Assembly (NCBI GenBank): GCA_024274785.1
Contig: JAJSAM010000052.1
Span: 62,001-126,000, forward strand
Reading direction: 5' to 3'
Length of the DNA: 64,000 bases
DNA from: Planctomycetota bacterium
Lineage (GTDB): Bacteria; Planctomycetota; JAJSAM01
Part shown: positions 17,671 to 26,412 of the stretch, piece by piece
Layout of the letters: each line of letters opens with the position of its first letter
Position numbering within the stretch: position 1 is the stretch's first letter
Program-made: the position numbers and the translations under genes
Notes under the pieces: model-generated
Database searches by the model: none
What the model was told of the DNA's origin: nothing
The model's input: only the letters and a program-made list of their open reading frames with translations

Positions 17671-19125
17671 ATGACGAAGACGGAAGAGGCTGAGATGGAG
17701 CTCCGGGTCGCACGGTTTGCGCCGGCGTGGCATGGATTCCTCCTCTTCGGCATTCTGCTCACGGCCGTCTCCTGCCAGGCTGTGTCCGGGGCCCCGGACT
17801 CACCGGTCGCGCCTCCGGCGGGCTTCTCCCGGTCCGGCCGGGCGGACTTGCCGGATCGTTGGTGGACGACCTTCGATGATCCCTTGCTCGACGACCTCGT
17901 GACCGGTGCCCTCGAGGGCAACCCCGGATTGAAAATCGCCTGGGATCGCCTGGCGCAGGCCGAAGCCACCGCCCGGAAGGCCGGGGCCGCCCTCTCTCCA
18001 ACCCTCGACGGGACCGCCGGGGCATCCCGTTCCCAGAACCGGACGGACCTCCGATCCGGTGGCGCCACGAACCTGTCACTGGGGCTGGCGGCCGGTTGGG
18101 AGATCGACCTCTTCGGCCGGCTCGGGGCGAACCGGGACGCCGCCGTTTTCGAGGCCGCCGCGAGAGCGGAGGACGTCCGCGCCACCGCGGTGACGCTCGC
18201 CGCCGAAGTGGCGTCGGCCTGGTTCCGCCTGGTGGAGGAGACCGGGCAGGTGCGCCTGATCGAGGAGCAGATCCGGACCAACGAGCAGGTGCTGGAACTC
18301 GTGACGTTACGGTTTCGCCGAGGCGCTACCGGCGCCATCGACGTGCTCCAGCAGCGACAGCTCGTCGAGGCGGGAAGAGGAGACCGGGTGGCGGCCAACG
18401 CAAACCTGGAAGTGACCGCCCTCCGCCTGGCGGTCCTTTTGGGGCGCGCGCCGACCAGCTCCCTTCCCGACCGACCGGACGAGCTGGCGAGAGTTCCTCC
18501 CCTGCCCGCCACCGGCCTCCCCGCGGAGCTGGTCGGGCGTCGTCCGGATGTGAAGAGCGCCTGGGACAGCGTCCTCGCCGCCGACCGGCGGGTGGCCGTC
18601 GCCGTGACCGACCGCTACCCGCGCGTGGCCCTCACCGCGTCGATCGAGACCGACGCGAACCGGCTCGATGACCTCTTCTCCAACTGGTTCGGCGCCCTCG
18701 CCGCGAACCTCGTCACGCCCCTCATCGACGGCGGTCTCCGCGATGCCGAGGTGGAGCGTACCCGGGCCGCGGCCTCCGCCGCCCTGAACGAGTACGGCCG
18801 CGTGGTGCTCGAGGCCCTCCGGGAGGTCGAAGAGTCTCTCGTTCGCGAGAAGCGGCAGGGGGAACTGATCGAGAGCCTCGAGAAACAGTTGGAGTTGGCA
18901 CGACAGAGCCTGATCCAGATCGGCCAGAGCTACGCATCCGGCACCGTCGACTACTTGCGGGTCCTCGCCGCGATCCTGACGACCCAGGGCCTGGAACGTT
19001 CCCTCCTCGGCGCCCGCCGGGGGCTGCTCGATATCCGCATTGACCTCTGCCGCGCCCTGGCCGGCGGCTTTGAATTGACGAGACCGGCGGGTGCGGCCGC
19101 CGGCATGGAGGTCACCTTCCGATGA
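17671..19125 (+). CDS. RND efflux outer-membrane factor (TolC/NodT-type lipoprotein)
   Basis: The 484-residue outer-membrane channel completes a tripartite pump. A signal peptide with lipobox LTAVSC ends near residue 30; ATG 17695 (MELRVARF) is an equally good start, with a GAAGAGG upstream. Typical NodT features are RWWTTFDDPLLDDLV, LGLAAGWEIDLFGRLGANRD, the repeat of the same layout in the second half, and coiled-coil segments such as EVASAWFRLVEETGQVRLIE. The length matches the family. The stop overlaps the adaptor start (ATGA), so the three efflux genes form one operon. Confidence 0.9.
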   Translation: MTKTEEAEMELRVARFAPAWHGFLLFGILLTAVSCQAVSGAPDSPVAPPAGFSRSGRADLPDRWWTTFDDPLLDDLVTGALEGNPGLKIAWDRLAQAEATARKAGAALSPTLDGTAGASRSQNRTDLRSGGATNLSLGLAAGWEIDLFGRLGANRDAAVFEAAARAEDVRATAVTLAAEVASAWFRLVEETGQVRLIEEQIRTNEQVLELVTLRFRRGATGAIDVLQQRQLVEAGRGDRVAANANLEVTALRLAVLLGRAPTSSLPDRPDELARVPPLPATGLPAELVGRRPDVKSAWDSVLAADRRVAVAVTDRYPRVALTASIETDANRLDDLFSNWFGALAANLVTPLIDGGLRDAEVERTRAAASAALNEYGRVVLEALREVEESLVREKRQGELIESLEKQLELARQSLIQIGQSYASGTVDYLRVLAAILTTQGLERSLLGARRGLLDIRIDLCRALAGGFELTRPAGAAAGMEVTFR

Positions 19126-20360
19126 CGAACGCCACGGAGAACCCCGGGCAGATCCCCGCGAACAAGAGGCTTCTGCGACGTTTCCTGTTTGCGTCGATCT
19201 TCGGGTTCCTGCTTCCCCTGGCGGTGCTCGCGGGAGGGGCCTGTGGTGCGGTCCTGCTCCTGAAGAGCGGCCCGGAAGCCAGTCTGCGGGCACCGGAGCG
19301 CCGGGCGCGGCTCGTCACGATCGCGCCGGTGACCGCCGGTCCCGCGCAGACGACCATCTGCGCGCAGGGGATCGTGCGCGCCGCCCACGCGGTCGCGATC
19401 CAGTCGAGGCTCAGCGGCGAGGTGACGGAGATTTCCGAGGAGTTGATGCCCGGCGGAATCCTCCGGAAAGGAGAGATGATCGCCACGCTCGATCCGGCGG
19501 ACTATGAGCTGGCGGTCAGGCAGCGTGAGGCGGATCGGGGGCGTGCGAAGAGTGACCTCGACATCGAGCTGGGCCGGCAGGACGTGGCTCGCCGGGAGTA
19601 CGAACTCCTCGGCGAGACCGTGGAGGTGGCCGACCGGGGCCTGGTGTTGCGGAAGCCACAGCTGGACTCGGCCCGTGCCGCGTTGGCCACCGCGGACGCC
19701 GCCCTCGAGAGGGCAAAGCTCGACCTGGCGCGGACGACGGTGAGAGCTCCGTTCAACGCCCTGGTCCGGGATCGCTTCGTGGATGTGGGAGCGCAGGTTT
19801 CCCCGGCGAAGCAAATCGCCGAACTCGCCGGGACGGATGAATTCTGGATCGAGGTGGCGGTTCCGACGGATCGCCTGAAGTGGATCGAGATTCCCGGAGC
19901 CGAGGTACGCGTGTTCGACGAGGCCGCCTGGGGTGAGGATCGATACCGCCCTGGCACGGTCCTGCGCCAGACCGGCGGCCTGGAGGAAATGGGGCGTATG
20001 GCCCTCCTGATCGTTTCGGTTCCGGACCCGTTCGCGCTGCTGCCGGAAAACCGCGGGCGGCCGACCCTTCTGCTCGGCAGCTACCTGCGGGTGGAGATCA
20101 TCGGGCGCGGCCTCGAATCAGCGATCACCATCAATCGCCGGCACCTGCGGGAGGGCGGCAGCGTGTGGGTGATGTCGGCGGCGGGGAAGCTCGAGATCAG
20201 ACCGGTCACCGTCGGGTTCTGCGGAGTGGACGAGGTCTGTCTCACGGCCGGGCTCGCAGCGGGCGAATTCGTCGTGACTTCCGATCTTTCCGCTCCGGTC
20301 GAGGGCATGCCGCTTCGTGTCGCGCGAAGACCCCGGGCAGAGGTCACGCATGGCCGCTGA
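19122..20360 (+). CDS. RND efflux periplasmic adaptor (membrane fusion protein)
   Basis: The 412-residue adaptor links the inner-membrane pump to the outer-membrane factor. It has one N-terminal membrane helix (about residues 22-48). A first lipoyl half carries AAHAVAIQSRLSGEVTEI, a helical hairpin covers about 120-200, and the second lipoyl half is LDLARTTVRAPFNALVRDRF. Beta-barrel and membrane-proximal domains follow. The start overlaps the outer-membrane-factor stop by 4 bases, and the pump gene begins 11 bases inside its own end. Confidence 0.9.
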   Translation: MTNATENPGQIPANKRLLRRFLFASIFGFLLPLAVLAGGACGAVLLLKSGPEASLRAPERRARLVTIAPVTAGPAQTTICAQGIVRAAHAVAIQSRLSGEVTEISEELMPGGILRKGEMIATLDPADYELAVRQREADRGRAKSDLDIELGRQDVARREYELLGETVEVADRGLVLRKPQLDSARAALATADAALERAKLDLARTTVRAPFNALVRDRFVDVGAQVSPAKQIAELAGTDEFWIEVAVPTDRLKWIEIPGAEVRVFDEAAWGEDRYRPGTVLRQTGGLEEMGRMALLIVSVPDPFALLPENRGRPTLLLGSYLRVEIIGRGLESAITINRRHLREGGSVWVMSAAGKLEIRPVTVGFCGVDEVCLTAGLAAGEFVVTSDLSAPVEGMPLRVARRPRAEVTHGR

Positions 20361-23300
20361 GAGGCCCACGGGAAGATCGCGAGGCCCCATCGCCTGGATG
20401 GCGAAGAACGGGGTCACGGCGAACCTCCTGATGATCGCCCTCCTGGTCGGTGGCTTTCTCATGGCCACGAGGATCAGGCAGGAGGTCTTTCCGGAGTTCG
20501 ACCTCGACATGGTGACGGTGGCCGTCGCCTACCCTGGAGCGAGCCCCGAGGAGGTGGAGCAGGGCATTGTGCTCGCGTTGGAGGAGGCGGTTCGCGGTCT
20601 GGATGGAGTGAGCAAGGTCCATTCCACCGCCTCCGAGGGTGTGGGCCGGGTTTCGATCGAGGTGCTGGAGGGGGGCGATCTGCAACTCGTCTACCAGGAC
20701 GTTCAGCAGGAAGTCGGTCGCATCCGCACCTTCCCGCTGCAGGCGGAGAACCCCGTGATCACCCTGGTCGTAGCCCGGAAGGAGGTCCTCCAGCTCCAGG
20801 TCTACGGCGATGCCACGGAATGGGCCCTCCGGGGCATCGCCGAAGAGGTTCGGGACCGGCTGCTGCTCGCTTCCGGGATCACGCAGGTGGACCTGATCGG
20901 AGCGCGCGACTACGAGATCCACGTGGAAGTGCCGCAGGAGACGCTGCGGCGCTTCGGACTGACCCCGAGCGACATCGCGGCGAAGATAGCGGCCACCTCG
21001 GTCGAGATTCCCGCGGGAGACATCGACGCCGCCGGCGGAGAGGTGTTGCTTCGGGTGCGTGAACGGAAGGACTGGGCGAACGAGTTTGCGGAGATCCCCA
21101 TCGTCACGAGCGCGGAGGGCGCGGTCGTCTGTCTCGGTGACATTGCCGACGTGCTCGACGGTTTTACGGACGCGAACCGACAGGCGACCTACGACGGGCA
21201 GCCGGCCATCGGGCTCGGGATCTTCCGCGTGGGCGACCAGACGCCGATTGGAGTGTCCGGCGCGGTGCGCTCGGCCCTGCCCGCCATCGAGGCCGACCTC
21301 CCCCCCGGGATCAGTGTGGCGGTGAGCGACGACAAGTCCGAGGTCTACAGCGCCCGTCTGAACCTGCTGCTCCGGAACGGCCTGATCGGTCTGGTATTGG
21401 TGCTCGTGCTGCTCGGTCTCTTCCTGGAATTCAGACTGGCGTGCTGGGTGGTGCTGGGGATCCCGGTTTCCTTTCTCGGCGCGTTCCTCGTCCTGCCGGT
21501 GTTCGGCATCTCGGTGAACATGATCTCGATGTTCGCCTTCATCATCGCTCTCGGCATCGTTGTGGACGACGCGATCGTCGCGGGGGAGAACATCTACGAG
21601 TATCGCCAGCAGGGCATGAGCGCGCTCCAGGCCTCGATCCAGGGGGCGCGGGACGTCGCCGTTCCGATCACCTTCAGCATCCTGACGAACCTGGTCGCCT
21701 TCTCTCCCCTGCTGTTTCTGCCGGGGATGATGGGCAAGATCTTCCGGGTGATCCCGGTCGTCGTGGCCACGGTCTTTGTCATCTCCTGGGTCGAATCGCT
21801 GCTCGTCCTGCCCGCACACCTTTCCCACGCCGGCCGGCCGTCGCGAATCTGGATCTTCCAGGTCCTCGGACGAGGCCAGCAGTGGTTCAGCCGGGCGTTT
21901 TCCGCGGCGGTGAAGAGAGCGTACGGGCCGTTCCTCGACCTCTGCATGCGGTTTCGCTACGTGACGATCGCCATCTCGCTCGCGATCCTGCTGCTCACCG
22001 TCGGTTACGCAGCAAGCGGGCGGATGGGTTTCGTCCTGATGCCCAAGGCCGAGTCGGACATCGCCGCGGTCACCGCAGTCCTGCCCTACGGTTGTCCGCC
22101 GGCCGACGCCGCCCGGGCTCGGGATCACCTGGTCCGGGCCGCGGGGGCGGTGGGGGAGCGAAACGGCGGAGATCGCCTCGTCGAAGGCATCTTCGCCACC
22201 GTGGTCGAGAACAAGGTGGACGTCGTGGTTTTCCTCACCGATGCGGATGTCCGCCCGATTGCCACGGGGGAGTTCACCGCGCGGTGGCGGGAGGAGGTGG
22301 GCCGTATCGCCGGGGTGGAGTCCGTCCGGTTCGAATCCGATCGGGGCGGCCCCGGACGGGGAAGGTCCATCAGCATCGAGCTGTCTCATCGTGATATCGA
22401 TGTGCTGGAACAGGCGAGCTCGAAACTGGCCTCAGCGTTGACGCGCTACGGCAGCGTGAACGACATCGACGACGGTTACACGCCGGGCAAGCCCCAACTC
22501 GACTTCAGCCTGAAGGTGGAGGGCCGCAGCCTGGGCCTGACCTCGAGCGCGGTGGCCAGGCAGGTGCGAAGCGCGTTCTATGGAGCGGAGGCGCTTCGCC
22601 AGCAGCGGGGCCGGAACGAGGTGAAAGTGCTGGTCCGCCTGCCCCGATCGGAGCGATCCAGCGAGTACGCCATCGAAAACCTGATGATCCGCACGCCCGC
22701 GGGCACCTGGGTACCCCTGCGCCAGATCGCTGAGGTGAAACGGAACCGCGCCTACACGAGCATCGAGCGGAGCGATGGCCGTCGCACCGTGACCGTGACC
22801 GCGAACGTGACGCCGGAAAGCGAGACGAGCAGGATTGTCACCTCCCTCGAAGCTGAAGTGCTCCCGGAACTCGTTCATGACACTCCCGGGCTCTCCTTCG
22901 GTTTCGAGGGACGGCAGGCGGACATGCGCGACGCTCTCTCCGGGCTCCTGGTCGGTTTCATCGGGGCGCTGTTCGGTATCTACGGGCTTCTCGCCATACC
23001 CTTCAGGAGTTACCTGCAGCCCCTCATCGTCATGATGGCCATCCCCTTCGGCGTCGTCGGTGCGATCTTCGGCCACGTCCTCATGGGCTACAGCATGAGC
23101 GTGATCAGCATGATGGGGCTGGTTGCCCTGGCCGGGGTCGTGGTCAACGACTCGCTGGTGATGATCGACTACGGAAATCGCCGGCGGAAGGAAGGGAGAT
23201 CGGCCCACGACGCCATCCACGACTCCGGCGTGCGACGTTTTCGGCCGATCCTGCTCACGACCCTGACGACCTTCGGCGGCCTTGCTCCCATGATCTTCGA

Positions 23301-23502
23301 GACCTCCCGGCAGGCGAGGTTCCTGATCCCCATGACGCTCTCGCTCGGCTACGGGCTGCTCTTCGCCACCGCGATCACCCTGGTGCTGGTCCCGTGTCTC
23401 TATATGGTCCTGGATGACGCCGTCGTCATGTTCCGGGTCATCAGGCGGGAGCGCCGTGGGGAAGGGGATGCGAAGTTCGGCTGCAAGGCGGCAAGGCAGT
23501 GA
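20350..23502 (+). CDS. RND-family efflux pump, inner-membrane subunit (AcrB/HAE1-like)
   Basis: The 1,050-residue pump has the usual 12-helix duplicated topology with two large periplasmic loops. The proton-relay pair Asp406-Asp407 in GIVVDDAIVAGENIYEYRQ lies where AcrB has D407/D408. FRVIPVVVATVFVISWVESL and, in the second half, GVVVNDSLVMIDYGNRRR are conserved helices. The start at 20350 overlaps the adaptor gene. The substrate is unknown; exporters of this type move drugs, lipids or metals. The presence of a dedicated outer-membrane factor in the same operon contrasts with the second RND system at 32-37 kb, which lacks one. Confidence 0.92.
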   Translation: MAAERPTGRSRGPIAWMAKNGVTANLLMIALLVGGFLMATRIRQEVFPEFDLDMVTVAVAYPGASPEEVEQGIVLALEEAVRGLDGVSKVHSTASEGVGRVSIEVLEGGDLQLVYQDVQQEVGRIRTFPLQAENPVITLVVARKEVLQLQVYGDATEWALRGIAEEVRDRLLLASGITQVDLIGARDYEIHVEVPQETLRRFGLTPSDIAAKIAATSVEIPAGDIDAAGGEVLLRVRERKDWANEFAEIPIVTSAEGAVVCLGDIADVLDGFTDANRQATYDGQPAIGLGIFRVGDQTPIGVSGAVRSALPAIEADLPPGISVAVSDDKSEVYSARLNLLLRNGLIGLVLVLVLLGLFLEFRLACWVVLGIPVSFLGAFLVLPVFGISVNMISMFAFIIALGIVVDDAIVAGENIYEYRQQGMSALQASIQGARDVAVPITFSILTNLVAFSPLLFLPGMMGKIFRVIPVVVATVFVISWVESLLVLPAHLSHAGRPSRIWIFQVLGRGQQWFSRAFSAAVKRAYGPFLDLCMRFRYVTIAISLAILLLTVGYAASGRMGFVLMPKAESDIAAVTAVLPYGCPPADAARARDHLVRAAGAVGERNGGDRLVEGIFATVVENKVDVVVFLTDADVRPIATGEFTARWREEVGRIAGVESVRFESDRGGPGRGRSISIELSHRDIDVLEQASSKLASALTRYGSVNDIDDGYTPGKPQLDFSLKVEGRSLGLTSSAVARQVRSAFYGAEALRQQRGRNEVKVLVRLPRSERSSEYAIENLMIRTPAGTWVPLRQIAEVKRNRAYTSIERSDGRRTVTVTANVTPESETSRIVTSLEAEVLPELVHDTPGLSFGFEGRQADMRDALSGLLVGFIGALFGIYGLLAIPFRSYLQPLIVMMAIPFGVVGAIFGHVLMGYSMSVISMMGLVALAGVVVNDSLVMIDYGNRRRKEGRSAHDAIHDSGVRRFRPILLTTLTTFGGLAPMIFETSRQARFLIPMTLSLGYGLLFATAITLVLVPCLYMVLDDAVVMFRVIRRERRGEGDAKFGCKAARQ

Positions 23503-23617
23503 AGCAGCGAAGCGGGTGCAGGTGTCCCCGGTCTTCTCTGTCTTCCGTCCCTATCCTAACCCCCTGCTGTCGGCTATCATCGCCTCACTATTGCACTGGA
23601 CAGAAAGGGACGATGCT

Positions 23618-24646
23618 ATGCCGCAGGATCGCTATGACCGTTCATCGGAAGATGTCTTCGACCGGCCGAAGAGCAGGGTGGGGCTCTTCCTCGACTACGA
23701 GAACATCCGCCGGTCCATCGAGCACCACTTCTCGCCGCCGCCTACCCCGCAGCAGCTCTGCGAGAAGCTCTATGAGATGGCCGGGAGGTTCGGGCACGTG
23801 CTGCTGGCCAATGCCTACGGCGACTGGTCCATTTCCGTAACCGACCCCCGGGAGTTCCGCCGGCGCCAGATCGAGCCACGGCTCGTTCTCACCAAGGAGA
23901 ATGGCGACGACCGCACCGACATCACCCTCTCCCTCGACGCCATCGAGACGCTCTACCGTCAACCGGAACTCGATGTCTACGTCATCGTCTCCGGCGACTC
24001 GGATTTCCACGACCTGATGCAGCGCCTTCGCCGCGCCGGCCGCCGCGTGGTGGTCTGTGGGGCCCGTTCGGATACCGGGCGTGAACTGATCCGCGGCGCG
24101 GACCGGTTCATTCCGCTCGAGGAGTTGCTCGGCGTTCGGGCTGCGCGTGCCGTCCAGCCGGTGGTGTGGGACGAGTACGACTGGAGCGGGTTCATCGTGT
24201 TGATCCGTGATCTGGATCGGAAGCTCAACTTCGTGGGGCTCCGCTACGTGGCCACCAAGGTCCTGAACCCCCACAACTGCGGGCTCTCCGATCGGGGACA
24301 GAAGCAGGAACTCCTGAACCGGGCCATCGACCAGAACATCATCGAGCCGTACCAGGTGGAGAACATCGAAGAGGGTGGTGAGCCGGTGAGCGCGTGCCGG
24401 TTGAACCTCGAGCACGCCATGGTCAAGGAGGTCCTGGAGAAGGAGGCCCTCGAGCAGGGCGCGGCGGAGGGGCCGGAAGAGAGTGAGGCCGGCCCCGGGG
24501 GATTCGCGGAGAATATCCCCTCCGAGCCGGACGAACCGGCAGAAGAGGAACAGCGGGAATCCGCGCCCGGCAAGTCTCCGGCCCGGACCTACCACTCCTC
24601 CGTGAACGGTGACGACCTCGGTCGGCCGGGAGAGCACACGGGCTGA
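23618..24646 (+). CDS. NYN/PIN-like (LabA/DUF88) domain protein with winged-helix-like C-terminal region
   Basis: The 342-residue cytoplasmic protein is probably an RNA-processing nuclease or RNA-binding regulator. Acidic NYN motifs are VGLFLDYENIR (Asp26), a middle DDRTDITLSLDAIE and VIVSGDSDFHDLMQRLRRAG. These match the four-acid metal site of PIN-like nucleases. Residues about 190-265 (YDWSGFIVLIRDLDRKLNFV... to NIIEPYQVEN) look like a winged-helix or LOTUS-like domain, and the tail is acidic and disordered. The true start at 23618 follows AAAGGGA; upstream in-frame sequence is not protein-like. The stop overlaps the protease ATG (TGATG). Confidence 0.8.
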   Translation: MPQDRYDRSSEDVFDRPKSRVGLFLDYENIRRSIEHHFSPPPTPQQLCEKLYEMAGRFGHVLLANAYGDWSISVTDPREFRRRQIEPRLVLTKENGDDRTDITLSLDAIETLYRQPELDVYVIVSGDSDFHDLMQRLRRAGRRVVVCGARSDTGRELIRGADRFIPLEELLGVRAARAVQPVVWDEYDWSGFIVLIRDLDRKLNFVGLRYVATKVLNPHNCGLSDRGQKQELLNRAIDQNIIEPYQVENIEEGGEPVSACRLNLEHAMVKEVLEKEALEQGAAEGPEESEAGPGGFAENIPSEPDEPAEEEQRESAPGKSPARTYHSSVNGDDLGRPGEHTG

Positions 24647-25458
24647 TGCGAATTCCGCTTGCCGCACTCCTCGCTGCCCTCCTGGTGGGGTGCACCTCTC
24701 TTCCTCCGGATGAGGGACCGCAGAACTTCGACGCCTCCGACCGTCGACTCGAGGTGGAGATCGCGGCGCAGGGGATGAAATCCATCGACCGCGACCTTCC
24801 GACGCTGCCAAATCCGGCCGTGCAGGGCTACGTGCGCGGTGTCGGAGAACGCATTGTGGCGGTCTGCGATCGCCGGGACATCCCGTGGACCTTCACGGTG
24901 ATCGACGACGATCAGCTGAACGCCTTCACCATCGGCGACGGGAAGGTGTTCGTCTACAAGGGGCTCCTGACGCGGCTCGAGAACGAGGCCCAGTTGGCGG
25001 GAGTCATGGCGCACGAGATCGCGCACGTGACCCGCTATCACACGGTCATCACCGCCGAGAAGCAGCAGGAGACCCAACTGGGAGCCCAGGTCCTCTCCGG
25101 GATCGCCGGAGTGCTGCTCGGCGAGCCCGCACTCGCCGGACTGGCCGCGGATGTCTCCACCAGTATCCTCACCAGCGGTTTCAGCCGCGACCAGGAGGAC
25201 CAGGCGGACCGGGTCGGGATGAGGTACGCCTTCGACGCGGGCTACGACGTGAACGAGTTCCCCCGGATCTTCGAGATCTTTCTCGAATACGGCGGGGACT
25301 CTCCCGAACTCTATAACGATCTGTTCGGCAGCCACTCCACGAACGCCGAGCGGATCGAGACCATGCGGGCGCTGGCGAGAACGAAGTATGCGCCCCGGAT
25401 GAAAAACCCGGTGCGGGGTGAGCGCGAATATCGGCGAATGCTCGAACGTCTTCGCTGA
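24646..25458 (+). CDS. M48-family zinc metalloprotease, lipoprotein
   Basis: The 270-residue protease has lipobox LLVGCTS at about residues 12-18. The zinc motif HEIAH has ligands His123 and His127 and catalytic Glu124. The third ligand is probably Glu184 in SRDQEDQADRVG, four residues before the conserved Asp. This organisation matches periplasmic BepA/YggG/Oma1-like proteases, which act in outer-membrane protein quality control. The start overlaps the NYN gene stop. The small size, without a TPR tail, is closer to YggG/LoiP than to BepA. Confidence 0.88.
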   Translation: MRIPLAALLAALLVGCTSLPPDEGPQNFDASDRRLEVEIAAQGMKSIDRDLPTLPNPAVQGYVRGVGERIVAVCDRRDIPWTFTVIDDDQLNAFTIGDGKVFVYKGLLTRLENEAQLAGVMAHEIAHVTRYHTVITAEKQQETQLGAQVLSGIAGVLLGEPALAGLAADVSTSILTSGFSRDQEDQADRVGMRYAFDAGYDVNEFPRIFEIFLEYGGDSPELYNDLFGSHSTNAERIETMRALARTKYAPRMKNPVRGEREYRRMLERLR

Positions 25459-25468
25459 GGCGATCGCT

Positions 25469-26335
25469 TTGGAATCGAAAAAACTCACTCGCCGCCGCTT
25501 CCTGCTCCGGACCTTCGGCACCGCCCTGGGCATCTCGGCGGCCGGGGCGTTCTACGGGTTTGTGCTCGAACCCGGCTGGATCCTGACCAGCCGGGTGAAG
25601 ATCCGGATTCCCGGGCTTTCTCCCGCTCTGGCCGGGAAGCGCATCGTTCACCTGACCGACTTCCACCTCGGGCCCGTCAGCCCGGCCTACGTCCGGAAGT
25701 GTGTCGACCGCGCTCTCGAACTCGAGCCGGACCTCATCGCGCTGACCGGGGACTACATCACCAGGCACGGCCGGAACGCGGCGCGGGAGGCGGCGACGAT
25801 TCTGGGGCGTCTGAAGGCGCCGCTCGGCGTCTATGCCGTCTCGGGCAATCACGATTTCGGCGTCTACCGCTCGGGCAGCAGGCCCCGCGATCCGCTGGTC
25901 ATGGCTCTCCTCGAGGAGGAAGGGATCACCCTGCTCGACAATCGGGCGATCCCGTTTGCCAGGGATGGCATCCGCACCTGGCTGGTGGGGCTCGGCGATC
26001 TCTGGGCGGGGGAGTGCCGCGTCACGGAAACGATGGGCGACCTGCCCGCCGAGGACACTCGCATCGTCCTGAACCACAATCCGGACGCGGTTTTCGACAT
26101 CGCCGCAAAGGGGGCCGATCTCGTGCTCTCCGGCCACACGCACGGGGGCCAGGTCGACCTGCCGGTGTTCGGTCCGCCGCTGTTGCCGGTCAGCAACCGC
26201 CAGTACTACTCCGGGCTCTACCAGGTGGACGGGCGCACCCGGCTCTACGTCAGCAACGGTCTGGGCTACCTGATCCGGGTGCGCTTCAACGCCCGTCCGG
26301 AGATCGTGATGGTCGAGCTTTCCGGTCAGGATTGA
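25469..26335 (+). CDS. Metallophosphoesterase with Tat signal (YkuE/YaeI-like)
   Basis: The 288-residue calcineurin-like phosphoesterase shows the five metal motifs: LTDFHLG, GDYI, GNHD, LNHNPD and GHTHGG. Residues 1-30 hold a twin-arginine signal, KKLTRRRFLLRTFG. A TTG start at 25469 fits GAGG nine bases upstream and places the signal at the N-terminus. A GTG at 25418 in the same frame would overlap the protease gene by 41 bases and add non-signal sequence. Relatives of this type hydrolyse phosphodiesters such as UDP-linked or phospholipid substrates at the membrane. It ends 77 bases before the GlmS-like gene. Confidence 0.85.
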   Translation: MESKKLTRRRFLLRTFGTALGISAAGAFYGFVLEPGWILTSRVKIRIPGLSPALAGKRIVHLTDFHLGPVSPAYVRKCVDRALELEPDLIALTGDYITRHGRNAAREAATILGRLKAPLGVYAVSGNHDFGVYRSGSRPRDPLVMALLEEEGITLLDNRAIPFARDGIRTWLVGLGDLWAGECRVTETMGDLPAEDTRIVLNHNPDAVFDIAAKGADLVLSGHTHGGQVDLPVFGPPLLPVSNRQYYSGLYQVDGRTRLYVSNGLGYLIRVRFNARPEIVMVELSGQD

Positions 26336-26368
26336 CTTTTGGATGGTCGATCCTTTCCTTGGGGGTGC

Positions 26369-26387
26369 ATTCTCCGTGGCGGAGAAT
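26369..26387 (+). promoter_or_regulatory. Hairpin in the leader of the GlmS-like gene
   Basis: ATTCTCCG-TGG-CGGAGAAT is a perfect 8-base-pair stem with a 3-base loop, 25 bases before the ATG of the GlmS-like gene and 33 bases after the metallophosphoesterase stop. It has no T-run. It could protect an mRNA end or regulate translation. It does not resemble the glmS ribozyme. Confidence 0.4.
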
Positions 26388-26412
26388 CCCCGCAAAGGGA
26401 AAGAGGTAGTCG

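Noticed and set aside
25418-25468. GTG start for the metallophosphoesterase
   Set aside because: It would overlap the protease gene by 41 bases and put 17 non-signal residues before the Tat motif; TTG 25469 with GAGG fits better, though GTG cannot be excluded.
26369-26387. glmS ribozyme upstream of the GlmS-like gene
   Set aside because: Only 77 bases separate the genes and the single short hairpin has none of the ribozyme's core pairing.
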